In this document: piece after piece, positions 1 to 5,331 of the stretch
How the letters are laid out: each line of letters starts with the position of its first letter
Numbering within the stretch: the first letter of the stretch is position 1
Assembly (NCBI GenBank): GCA_020348625.1
Contig: CP070752.1
Span: 451,332 to 462,616, forward strand
Source of the DNA: Deltaproteobacteria bacterium
GTDB taxonomy: Bacteria; Desulfobacterota; DSM-4660; Desulfatiglandales; B25-G16
Length of the DNA stretch: 11,285 nucleotides
Direction of reading: 5' to 3'
The notes under the pieces: model-generated
Database searches by the model: none
What the model was told of the DNA's origin: nothing
The model's input: only the letters and a program-made list of their open reading frames with translations
Position numbers and translations under genes: made by a program

Positions 1-200
1 ATCTCATAGATTCTAACTTCGGCCAGAATGAGGGCGGGTTTTTGTAATCCCCTTGCTCTAGATGTGAAGTCCGGATGAGCCCTGTAGGTAGGTGAAGCAC
101 ATCCAAATGTTATGAGCAGGAGACACAGAACAGATAGAAAAGGGAAATAGTTCCGCTGCCGTGCAAAACCAAATCGTTCATCGTCAGGAATTTTTTTCAT
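1..200 (-). CDS. 5' end of a putative lipoprotein gene (cut by window edge)
   Basis: An open frame begins at ATG 200 and runs off the left edge; 66 codons are visible. The product starts MKKIPDDERFGF, has a basic region up to about residue 18, a hydrophobic stretch at about residues 19–32 (FPFLSVLCLLLITF) and then Gly-Cys at 33–34. This looks like a signal peptidase II site, although the lipobox TFGC is imperfect and the n-region is unusually long. The mature part begins C-ASPTYRAHPDFTSRA and later reads ALILAEVRIYE. I do not recognise the family with certainty; it resembles outer-membrane-associated lipoproteins of deltaproteobacteria. No good Shine-Dalgarno sequence precedes the ATG, and there is no alternative start in frame nearby. 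A candidate sigma-28 promoter lies about 110 nt upstream, which would class it with late flagellar genes if real. The gene is clearly coding by sense, but its function is unknown. Confidence 0.65.
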   Translation of the reverse strand, partial: MKKIPDDERFGFARQRNYFPFLSVLCLLLITFGCASPTYRAHPDFTSRARGLQKPALILAEVRIYE

Positions 201-256
201 GATATCGTTTTGGCCGTCGAGGTGCTTTCGAGAGCAGCTAGTACAAATTTCGCTTC

Positions 257-286
257 TCTGGCGCCCGATTGGTTTACTGCGCCAGA
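257..286. repeat. 8-bp inverted repeat (hairpin)
   Basis: TCTGGCGC at 257–264 is perfectly complementary to GCGCCAGA at 279–286, with a 14-nt loop. On the minus strand it would lie in the 5' leader of the lipoprotein gene at 1–200. No T-run follows on either strand, so it is not an intrinsic terminator. Confidence 0.55.
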
Positions 287-304
287 TGCCGTGTGACTTC
301 GATG

Positions 305-325
305 GCCGATACTTACAGTATCGGC
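305..325. repeat. Perfect 9-bp palindrome with 3-nt centre, overlapping a -10 element
   Basis: GCCGATACT at 305–313 pairs perfectly with AGTATCGGC at 317–325 around a TAC centre. The right arm on the minus strand contains GCCGATAC, a near match to the sigma-28 -10 consensus GCCGATAA. The symmetry could make this an operator for a dimeric regulator as well as an RNA hairpin. Confidence 0.6.
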
Positions 326-345
326 ACCAAAGCCAGGGGACTTTA
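318..345 (-). promoter_or_regulatory. Candidate sigma-28 (FliA) promoter for the minus-strand lipoprotein gene
   Basis: On the minus strand TAAA (345–342) is followed after 16 nt by GCCGATAC (325–318). The FliA consensus is TAAA-N15-GCCGATAA, so the match is 4/4 at -35 and 7/8 at -10, with a spacer one base long. The predicted start near 310 gives a leader of about 110 nt containing the 257–286 hairpin. Inferred from motif only. Confidence 0.45.
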
Positions 346-392
346 GTGAGGAATAGGAGGACAGGAGGCTAATTAAAAGACTGCAACATTCC

Positions 393-416
393 CTAAGTAG
401 TCGATCCGACTCTTAG
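393..416. repeat. 10-bp stem-loop with single bulge
   Basis: CTAAG-t-AGTCG (393–403) pairs with CGACT-CTTAG (407–416) around an ATC loop, with one bulged T at 398. No T-tract follows on either strand, so it is not a standard terminator. It lies between the GGA-rich segment and the plus-strand promoter at 513. Confidence 0.5.
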
Positions 417-512
417 AAGCAGCCGGGGCTCACACGAGGATGTTTCTTGAAAAAAATATGGGATAACCTATTGAAAAGAGGGTGTTATTGAAGGTCATTA
501 TTAAAAAGAGGA

Positions 513-541
513 TTGACAATTCTTTCTATCTGTGATAAAAA
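513..541 (+). promoter_or_regulatory. Candidate sigma-70-type promoter for the small lipoprotein gene
   Basis: A perfect -35 TTGACA (513–518) is followed after 17 nt by TAAAAA (536–541), 4/6 to the -10 consensus, in an A/T-rich setting. Transcription would start near 548 and give a leader of about 170 nt before the ATG at 720. It is the best promoter-like sequence upstream of that gene on this strand. Confidence 0.5.
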
Positions 542-547
542 TGCTTT

Positions 548-705
548 AGATTACTGCTTGTCTGTACTGCGCCGTTGACTTCGTGAGGGCTGCTCGTTGG
601 GCCCTTGGGAGGCTGCTGCTTTTGACCCTGGGGTACGGTCGATACCGGTATGAGCCGAAGAAGGCCGTAATTTTACTAACTGTTAAATCTAACGGTTTTT
701 AAGAC
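548..705 (+). other. Structured 5' leader of the small lipoprotein gene, possible cis-regulatory RNA
   Basis: This GC-rich leader lies between the candidate promoter and the AGGAGG ribosome-binding site. Visible helices are GAGGGC (585–590) with GCCCTT (601–606), an outer stem TACGG (634–638) with CCGTA (665–669) enclosing CGGT/ACCG and GCC/GGC hairpins, and a final A/U-rich stem-loop at 678–697. It matches no riboswitch consensus that I can recall (no cyclic-di-GMP-I, TPP, cobalamin or glycine signature). The composition and the stem-loop just ahead of the ribosome-binding site suggest a regulatory leader, but this is inference. Confidence 0.3.
678..700 (+). terminator. Weak terminator-like hairpin ahead of the start of the small lipoprotein gene
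   Basis: AACTGTTA (678–685) pairs with TAACGGTT (690–697), 8 bp including one G·U, around an AATC loop. The T-run spans 696–700. It ends 6 nt before the AGGAGG ribosome-binding site at 706–711, where an attenuator or a site-sequestering stem would sit. The stem is mostly A-U and therefore weak. Confidence 0.3.
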
Positions 706-719
706 AGGAGGATTAAAGG

Positions 720-941
720 ATGAAAAAGTTACTTGTGGTAATCATGTTGGGTCTTTTTCTGTATGGTTGTGGCGCAACAGCTCAGCAATCTGAGTACTGG
801 AAGCACGATTCACACTTTAAGAATTGGGATCATCTCAAGTTCAGCCTTTGGGGTTACAATAATCCCACAGCAGAAACACTGAAGAAATCTCAAGAGCAAG
901 GCTGGTGGGGAACCGAAGTCCCGTATATTCCGGCTGAGTAA
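720..941 (+). CDS. Small Trp-rich lipoprotein, function unknown
   Basis: This encodes a 73-residue protein with a classic lipoprotein signal: MKK, hydrophobic residues 4–14, then the lipobox L-Y-G-C with Cys17 as the acylated residue. The mature part is only about 57 residues. It is rich in aromatics (Trp at EYWKHD, KNWDHLKF, LWGY and GWWG) and ends PYIPAE. The start is secure: AGGAGG (706–711) sits 8 nt before the ATG. I recall similar short lipoproteins in deltaproteobacteria but no named family or function. The gene is transcribed opposite to the flagellar operon, with its own candidate promoter (513–541), structured leader and downstream terminator (1080–1136). It therefore appears to be a free-standing unit. 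The leucine-rich signal and lack of lysine/arginine at +2 suggest outer-membrane sorting, which is inference. Confidence 0.85.
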   Translation: MKKLLVVIMLGLFLYGCGATAQQSEYWKHDSHFKNWDHLKFSLWGYNNPTAETLKKSQEQGWWGTEVPYIPAE

Positions 942-1025
942 GCTCTCTCACTTGCGGGTCAAAACGATTGCAATGCAACAGCAGCGCCTGAATTGCAGCT
1001 TCTTGCCCGGTTTGGTGAGAGGATC

Positions 1026-1052
1026 GGGATCCGAGGAATTATCGGAAATCCC
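1026..1052 (+). other. Stem-loop with GGA in its loop
   Basis: GGGAT-CCGA (1026–1034) pairs with TCGG-aa-ATCCC (1042–1052), leaving a two-base AA bulge and a GGAATTA loop. It lies between the stop of the small lipoprotein gene and its terminator, so it would be in the 3' untranslated region. The surrounding 40 nt hold four GGA motifs. Confidence 0.4.
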
Positions 1053-1079
1053 CGCCAAAGTCAATTGAGATTGCAACTT

Positions 1080-1136
1080 GGGCCTTGAGTCGATCGGATC
1101 TTTTGCCTTGCTGATCATGCTCAAGGCCCCTTTTTT
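1080..1136 (+). terminator. Intrinsic terminator with a 10-bp stem and long loop
   Basis: GGGCCTTGAG (1080–1089) is perfectly complementary to CTCAAGGCCC (1120–1129). The 30-nt loop can form a further GATC/GATC pairing. The stem is followed by C and six T (1131–1136). The orientation fits termination of the plus-strand lipoprotein transcript about 140–195 nt past its stop. On the minus strand no T-tract follows, so it should not terminate the flagellar operon. Confidence 0.65.
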
Positions 1137-1417
1137 GGTTCTTATTCCCGCATCGAGCATATGGCCCGGGCGCTGCCTACCCCTATCTTACAGTTCTTAT
1201 AAGACCACCTCCGCATTTATCCGCAGCAGCTTCGCTTCGCCATTGATAAGGCTTCTCGCGACCCTCGTCTTTGGCAATGGCAGACTAGGCTCATCCGTTG
1301 AACATTCTCATGGAGAATTGAGCAGGGGAATGCCTCGCACCTTCCATCCCTACCTTATGCGAAACATAGATAAACTCCCTCTCAGCGCCGGAAACAGGAC
1401 AGCAAAGAGACCCCGCT

Positions 1418-1436
1418 GCTCAGCACCGATCTGAGC
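1418..1436 (-). other. Stem-loop just downstream of fliW
   Basis: GCTCAG and CTGAGC form a 6-bp stem around a 7-nt loop, ending 9 nt past the fliW stop on the minus strand. It is followed by AGCGGGGTCTCTTTGC rather than a T-tract, so any role in ending the operon would be Rho-assisted or in RNA stability. Confidence 0.3.
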
Positions 1437-1445
1437 TTGATGACC

Positions 1446-1901
1446 TCAATTATCCTTGAGAAGGGGGAATCTGTGGGAGTAAGGACTGTCGGTAACAACC
1501 ATCTGGAGTGCCTGAAACGTATCGGTATTTATCAGAATCGGACCGATGAGATTGGCAGTCATTTTATTGGGCGAGCCGTTTGGGATATTGACCACGACAT
1601 ACAGCTCAACCTTTTCTTCCATTTTTTCATCATCCCATGACATCTGCTTTATGGCATCATCTAGAGGCACCGAATAGTCGGGCATAAAGAAAAATGGGCT
1701 GGTAATTACAAAGGCAAGGGCAGGATCATCAACGGACTGGTACCAGAAAAATGGCGAGTTCTCTTTATGCTGTACTATTGCATATCGCTTTTCATCGGGA
1801 AAACCGAGCATGCCAAAAGGCATGGTGATAATCTTCTGCTCATCAACAGTGATAGGCCCAAATCTCGTTGTATCAACCTTCAATGTTTCGTGCCCTCTCA
1901 T
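1446..1901 (-). CDS. fliW: FliW, flagellar assembly factor and CsrA antagonist
   Basis: A 151-residue protein of normal FliW length. It shows the family's N-terminal pattern TTRFGPITVDEQKIITMPFGMLGFPDEKRYAIVQ (residues about 11–44), followed by a segment equivalent to the conserved DP(A/S)LAFVI region (DDPALAFVITSPF). It ends with N-x-x-T-ANL-x-GPI-x-I-N (MTANLIGPILINTDTFQALQMV), the classic FliW C-terminal motif. In the studied system (Bacillus) FliW binds flagellin; when flagellin is exported, FliW is released to bind CsrA and relieve repression of flagellin mRNA. Here the start codon overlaps the csrA stop in ATGA, so the partners are translationally coupled. A TTG at 1883 preceded by GAGAGGG is a possible alternative start (giving MKVDTTRFG), but the ATG overlap is more usual. 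It is the last gene of the operon. Confidence 0.95.
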   Translation of the reverse strand: MRGHETLKVDTTRFGPITVDEQKIITMPFGMLGFPDEKRYAIVQHKENSPFFWYQSVDDPALAFVITSPFFFMPDYSVPLDDAIKQMSWDDEKMEEKVELYVVVNIPNGSPNKMTANLIGPILINTDTFQALQMVVTDSPYSHRFPLLKDN

Positions 1902-2131
1902 CCAGAAGTGTGCAAAAGGGAATCGGCCTCAGAGAGATCGTAAGCAGTAACCTCAGATGCTTTCAGGTTCTGTTCCCGAATCCTCTCATATACCTCTTGC
2001 CGGTAAATCCCGATGCCCTTTGGCGCCTCAATCCCCAGCCTGACCTGTGATCCCTTTATTTCAAGCAGTGTTACGGAGATATCACCGCCAATGGTGATCC
2101 GTTCACCTAACTTCCTTGTTAGTATAAGCAT
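1898..2131 (-). CDS. csrA: CsrA, carbon storage / translational regulator
   Basis: A 77-residue protein with the full CsrA fold: MLILTRKLGERITIGGDISVTLLEIKG… (the RNA-binding beta-1 strand with L4, T5 and R6), V-R-LGIEAPKGIGIYRQEVYERI (core and beta-5) and a C-terminal helix containing REQN. Dimeric CsrA binds ANGGA sequences, often in hairpin loops over ribosome-binding sites, and represses translation. Its place between flgL and fliW is the arrangement seen where CsrA controls flagellin and FliW counteracts it. The start MLILTRK is canonical, yet there is no clear Shine-Dalgarno sequence: a GGA-containing hairpin occupies that position. A sigma-70-type promoter overlaps the leader, so csrA may be expressed both with the operon and separately. 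The tail after residue 60 is unremarkable. Confidence 0.97.
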   Translation of the reverse strand: MLILTRKLGERITIGGDISVTLLEIKGSQVRLGIEAPKGIGIYRQEVYERIREQNLKASEVTAYDLSEADSLLHTSG

Positions 2132-2145
2132 GAGCCATCCATGGC
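2093..2145 (-). promoter_or_regulatory. Three tandem GGA-loop hairpins over the csrA start: candidate CsrA autoregulatory site
   Basis: On the csrA mRNA, hairpin 1 is GCC-AUGGAU-GGC (2145–2134), ending 2 nt before the AUG. Hairpin 2 is CUAAC-AAGGAA-GUUAG (2122–2107), covering codons 4–9. Hairpin 3 is GGUGA-ACGGA-UCACC (2107–2093), sharing one base with hairpin 2. Each loop is ANGGA(N), the core of known CsrA sites. Hairpin 1 occupies the ribosome-binding position. Part of this is forced by the conserved LTRK and GER codons, but the flanking complementarity is not. Binding is inferred. Confidence 0.5.
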
Positions 2146-2174
2146 ATTATAGTCAGGCCTTGACAGCCTGACAA
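2146..2174 (-). promoter_or_regulatory. Candidate sigma-70-type promoter for csrA–fliW
   Basis: On the minus strand TTGTCA (2174–2169) is followed after exactly 17 nt by a perfect TATAAT (2151–2146). The predicted start, around 2139, lies within the first GGA hairpin and only about 8 nt before the csrA ATG, giving a nearly leaderless mRNA. The motif match is 11/12. Confidence 0.45.
2153..2171 (-). other. Stem-loop between flgL and csrA
   Basis: TCAGGC and GCCTGA form a 6-bp stem with a 7-nt loop, starting 9 nt past the flgL stop. No T-tract follows, so it does not look like a terminator. It could stabilise the flgL 3' end or act as a processing site. It overlaps the spacer of the candidate csrA promoter. 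Confidence 0.35.
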
Positions 2175-2180
2175 CGGTTA

Positions 2181-3047
2181 CTACGATAGAAAATCAACCA
2201 GACTCAATTGCATGATCCTGGCTGAAGAAGCTAAGGCAGCCTGATAGACAACTTCTAGAGACTCAAGGTCGATGATTGCCGCGGCCATATCCGCGTCCTC
2301 GATCTCGGAAAGCCTCTGCGTGTTACTGACGGTCACGTCCTGAAATATCCTCTCGTTGGTTTCAACGCGAAGCACCTTGGAGCCGATGTCGGATATCTTC
2401 GTTGTGATTCGATCGTGGTCGATGTCAAGGTTTGTCATAGCAGCCCTAATGCCATCGACATCATTGCCCTCAAGAGCGTCTTTCAAGTCACTCATTGTGG
2501 TAAAAAGATCCTGAAAGAGGGCCTCGCCATCAGCACCTATCTCTATGGTAGTGTCATTGCCGATTTTGATGGTAAAAGCGTGATTATCACCATGGTAGGT
2601 ACCATCTTGACCGAACGGTACGGTATCGGTCTTCCATCCCGCAAAAACATAGTGGCCGTTAACCTCGGTATTCCCTAGAGAAACCATCTCATCGATATGG
2701 TTCTCTATAATACTGGCTGCAGAGGCCTGCTGGCTTGGATCAATTGTTCCATTGACCATCTGAACACACAGGGCCCTTGCATCGGAAATAATATCCTGAA
2801 CCTGGCTCAGCGAGCTTTCACTGGCAGCCAGCCACGACTTTCCCATGCTGATGTTGCGCCCGAGCTGCTCAAGGTTTGAAAGTGCGGATTTGACGTGCAG
2901 CGATTGGGTGAGCCCTACCGGATCATCGGAGATAGCTGTGATTCGCTTACCGGTAGCTACAACCTGGTTCGCCTTATACAATTGCTCCTGGATATTGGCT
3001 AGATTGAACCTTGCTGCATCATAAATGCTCTTACTGGCCACTCTCAT
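2181..3047 (-). CDS. flgL: FlgL, hook–filament junction protein (HAP3)
   Basis: A 288-residue flagellin-like protein. FlgL forms the second of the two junction layers between hook and filament and is secreted through the flagellar export apparatus. The N-terminal coiled-coil region (about 1–100) carries the family pattern NLANIQEQLYKANQVVATGKRITAISDDPVG. The C-terminal helix (about 215–288) contains RLSEIEDADMAAAIIDLESLEVVYQAALASSARI, the conserved flagellin-type end. The middle domain is short, putting the protein at the small end of the family. GAGAGGTGG precedes the ATG by about 11 nt. The gene follows flgK after 20 nt and is followed after 49 nt by csrA. It is not flagellin itself: the QTLS-LP start of flagellins is absent and the flgK neighbour fixes the assignment. 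Confidence 0.95.
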   Translation of the reverse strand: MRVASKSIYDAARFNLANIQEQLYKANQVVATGKRITAISDDPVGLTQSLHVKSALSNLEQLGRNISMGKSWLAASESSLSQVQDIISDARALCVQMVNGTIDPSQQASAASIIENHIDEMVSLGNTEVNGHYVFAGWKTDTVPFGQDGTYHGDNHAFTIKIGNDTTIEIGADGEALFQDLFTTMSDLKDALEGNDVDGIRAAMTNLDIDHDRITTKISDIGSKVLRVETNERIFQDVTVSNTQRLSEIEDADMAAAIIDLESLEVVYQAALASSARIMQLSLVDFLS

Positions 3048-3067
3048 GGCAATCTATTCCACCTCTC

Positions 3068-4837
3068 TTACTTTGCACTCAGCAATTCCTCCAGCATCTC
3101 ATCGGCAACCGTAATAAGCTTGGCTGCAGCTTCATAGGCATGCTGGAATTCCATCAGGTTCGTCATTTCCTCATCAAGCGATACGGCAGAGATGCTATCC
3201 CGTATCTGGCTTAATTCGTTAACCATCACCTCATTGAACTCTCTACTCCTTGAGATGCTCGACGAAATAATTCCCATGGCACCTACTAGCCCATGATAGT
3301 ATTGCTCAAAGGTCGCTGTAACCGTGCTTTGTGTGTTTCCGTTTACCCTATCGCATGTCCACTGTGAAATCTGATTGGACGTGTATTGCAGGTCCGTAAT
3401 GGCCAAGGCATTGGTATTATCTCCAGGCGCATAGCTACCATCCGCCTCTATTGTTGCAGCGGCAATATAGTCTTTATCGCTCAAAACCGGATTCAGTTCC
3501 ATGGTGCCCGCACTGGCTCCCTCAAAAAAGGTATTGACGCCTAACGCTGCGAGCATATTGCTATTATCATCGGAAAAGCCGAAGGCGTAATCACTGCCAG
3601 CGGTAAACCGGATTGCATCGTCCGAAACGCTCGCCGTGACGCCAGCCAGTCCGGCAGCGGCTATCTGATTGTTAATAGCGGTGGCTACATCAGCGAGGGA
3701 GGAGCTGCCGCTAAGGCCGCTCAGGTCTATGGAAACCGCATTCATAATAGGGTTGGCCGGAGCAGTTCTGTCCTCAATCCAGAGTTTAAAACCATCTGCA
3801 ATGTACTGGATTTCACTCCCGAACTCGAGGGCATCCAGGTCCGTACTGGTCTTATATGTACCGGTGAGCGTGCTGTCGGGCTCGAAGAGCTTGAGTCCTA
3901 CACCTTGACTATGCTGGTTGTTGACTGCCCAGATGAATTCCTTGGCGAGTGCATTCAGGTCGAGCTCGCACTTAGCAATGACCTCATCCCTCATGGTAAG
4001 CCATCCACCGAGCTTCCCGTTGGAAAGATAGTCCGTTATATCAACGATTGCAGTTCCAGAGCTCCGCCATATTACCCTATCTCCGGTAGCTCCGCCCATC
4101 TCCAGGTCGTAGCTCTCGTTTCCTTGAACCAAGACACAGCCCCTGGCTGTAATAATGGTCAATGATCCATTACTCTGTTCAAACGATTTAACATCTAGGT
4201 ATTCCGAAAGCTCTGAAACCAGGGCAGTACGTTTGTCTCTCAGATCATTGGCAGTGGTTGACGCCTCTATGGCAACGATCTGGATATTAAGGTAAGCAAT
4301 CTCTTCTGTTATCTCATTGATTCGGCCAACACCGAAACTTACGGCACCCGTCAAATCCGTTTTCATTTGTATCAAGTCAGCCTCCAGGCTATTAAATCTT
4401 TCTGCGAGCAAAATGCTATGCTCATAGATGGCAACCCTTTCCGCAGAGCCAGCTGGATTATTCGAGATGTCGTGCCACCGATTCCAGAAGTCGCTTAGCA
4501 GGACACTGATACTGGTTTCGGAGTTTTCATTAAGATACCCCTCCAGTATTTGCATATATTGCTCCATCTCCTCAAAGGCCACTTCGTTGGACTTTTGCTC
4601 CCTGAGCTGGCTTTCAATAAACTGGTCCGTAGCCCTAACGACACTCGTCGTATCCACACCCTGGCCAAGAAGTAGCCCCCCGTACGATGCAGGCTCTTTT
4701 GCCTCGATCACCGGGTTTTGCCTGGAATAGCTCGGGTTGTTGACATTGGCAATATTATGTCCGGTAACATCAATGCCATACCGCTGGGTCGCGAGGGCGG
4801 TCTTTGCAATTTCCAATACCAAACCTAAACCTGACAT
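3068..4837 (-). CDS. flgK: FlgK, hook-associated protein 1
   Basis: A 589-residue protein forming the first junction ring on the hook tip. The N-terminal domain has the rod/hook/HAP signature (GLGLVLEIAKTALATQRYGIDVTGHNIANVNNPSYSRQ, residues about 3–40). A long helical region containing NEITEEIAYLNIQI follows, and then a variable surface domain. The C-terminus carries GDNTNALAI and the conserved end SLDEEMTNLMEFQHAYEAAAKLITVADEMLEELL. I chose ATG 4837 rather than the in-frame ATG at 4864: GGGAGG lies 8 nt before 4837, whereas the longer form adds nine unconserved residues overlapping flgN. The gene starts 2 nt after the flgN stop, with its ribosome-binding site inside the flgN end, so coupling with its chaperone is likely. 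The length is normal for FlgK. Confidence 0.96.
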   Translation of the reverse strand: MSGLGLVLEIAKTALATQRYGIDVTGHNIANVNNPSYSRQNPVIEAKEPASYGGLLLGQGVDTTSVVRATDQFIESQLREQKSNEVAFEEMEQYMQILEGYLNENSETSISVLLSDFWNRWHDISNNPAGSAERVAIYEHSILLAERFNSLEADLIQMKTDLTGAVSFGVGRINEITEEIAYLNIQIVAIEASTTANDLRDKRTALVSELSEYLDVKSFEQSNGSLTIITARGCVLVQGNESYDLEMGGATGDRVIWRSSGTAIVDITDYLSNGKLGGWLTMRDEVIAKCELDLNALAKEFIWAVNNQHSQGVGLKLFEPDSTLTGTYKTSTDLDALEFGSEIQYIADGFKLWIEDRTAPANPIMNAVSIDLSGLSGSSSLADVATAINNQIAAAGLAGVTASVSDDAIRFTAGSDYAFGFSDDNSNMLAALGVNTFFEGASAGTMELNPVLSDKDYIAAATIEADGSYAPGDNTNALAITDLQYTSNQISQWTCDRVNGNTQSTVTATFEQYYHGLVGAMGIISSSISRSREFNEVMVNELSQIRDSISAVSLDEEMTNLMEFQHAYEAAAKLITVADEMLEELLSAK

Positions 4838-4839
4838 GA

Positions 4840-5331
4840 TCAGACCTCCCTGCTCAGGAAGCAATTGATGCCGGACTTACTGAGATGGCTTCTCTGGTCG
4901 TAGGCCATGTTGGATTCTTTTCCCCCTGTTATGATCGATATCATCTCATCCAGAAAACGAAGTGAATCGTTCATGAAGGCCATATTTGCTTTGCGCAACA
5001 GCTCAATCTCGTTCTTCAGTTTGTCAAGCGTGAGGAAGAAGCTTTGGAAGGTAGGTACCTTTTCCTCAGGAACCAGACCCACAATCCTATTAGGTGGTAA
5101 AGAACTGTCTTGTCCATCCACTTCAATAACGGAAACAATCTCCTGCCGAATGCCTTCTATCTTCGAGCAAATTTCCTCTTTTTCCTTGGAAATGGTCCAA
5201 AGTGCGTCCATATTTATGGTAACCAGGGACTCTCTCTCTTCCTCTAAACAGTGAAGCAAGTCATCGTAAAGTATTATTTTTCTTTGAAAAAGGTCTTCGA
5301 GCAGGTTTACAGTGTTTTCGTTCATGAGCAT
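4840..5331 (-). CDS. flgN: FlgN-family export chaperone for FlgK and FlgL
   Basis: A 163-residue, largely alpha-helical protein with FlgN character. Heptad-like leucines are seen in ENTVNLLEDLFQRKIILYDDLLHCLEEERESLVTINMDALWTISKEKEEI (about 4–54) and again in LTLDKLKNEIELLRKANMAFMNDSLRFLDEMI. FlgN binds the C-terminal helices of FlgK and FlgL and delivers them to the export gate; the gene sits directly before them. I chose ATG 5331 because AAAGG lies 7 nt upstream; a second ATG at 5325 is also possible. An in-frame GTG at 5412 would add 27 basic, unconserved residues and has no ribosome-binding site. FlgN proteins diverge strongly, so the assignment rests on helical pattern, size and position. 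Confidence 0.85.
   Translation of the reverse strand: MLMNENTVNLLEDLFQRKIILYDDLLHCLEEERESLVTINMDALWTISKEKEEICSKIEGIRQEIVSVIEVDGQDSSLPPNRIVGLVPEEKVPTFQSFFLTLDKLKNEIELLRKANMAFMNDSLRFLDEMISIITGGKESNMAYDQRSHLSKSGINCFLSREV

Larger units (their letters stand above)
201..512. other. Gene-free, hairpin-rich intergenic stretch
   Basis: No reading frame here has both a start and a ribosome-binding site. The stretch holds a series of inverted repeats: TGCTT/GAGCA at 223–236, an 8-bp stem at 257–286, a 9-bp stem at 305–325 and a 10-bp stem with one bulge at 393–416. Between them on the plus strand is a purine-rich segment (about 346–368) with several GGA motifs and two Shine-Dalgarno-like AGGAGG runs, but no start codon at a usable distance. 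The stretch separates the divergent lipoprotein genes at 1–200 and 720–941. It may hold both promoters plus a structured leader or small RNA. Confidence 0.6.
942..1445. other. Convergent intergenic region without a convincing gene
   Basis: This lies between the stop of the plus-strand lipoprotein gene and the stop of fliW. Open frames of 70–118 codons exist on both strands, but none has a ribosome-binding site, a recognisable motif or a normal composition. One plus-strand frame (about 1086–1370) reads protein-like in stretches, for example RIYPQQLRFAIDKASRD, but is broken by several stops; it could be a decayed gene or chance. Visible structures are a GGA-looped hairpin at 1026–1052, an intrinsic terminator at 1080–1136, a small perfect hairpin ATTCTC/GAGAAT at 1304–1318 and a stem-loop at 1418–1436. 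Confidence 0.55.

Noticed and set aside
211..226. Sigma-54-like TGGCCGTCGAGGTGCT on the plus strand
   Set aside because: GG and GC have correct spacing, but only TGGC and TGCT match and no gene follows. It is kept only as a remote possibility for a plus-strand RNA.
300..350. Resemblance of CACCAAAGCCAGGGG to the cyclic-di-GMP-I riboswitch core
   Set aside because: Only the CAAAGCC segment fits; the required GGCAAACC partner and tetraloop-receptor parts are missing.
948..1160. 70-codon minus-strand open frame
   Set aside because: No Shine-Dalgarno before the ATG, it crosses the terminator hairpin, and no motif or hydrophobic pattern is visible.
1078..1434. 118-codon plus-strand open frame starting at TTG 1078
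   Set aside because: It starts inside the terminator stem, has no ribosome-binding site, and has a Ser/Leu/Arg-rich composition typical of non-coding frames.
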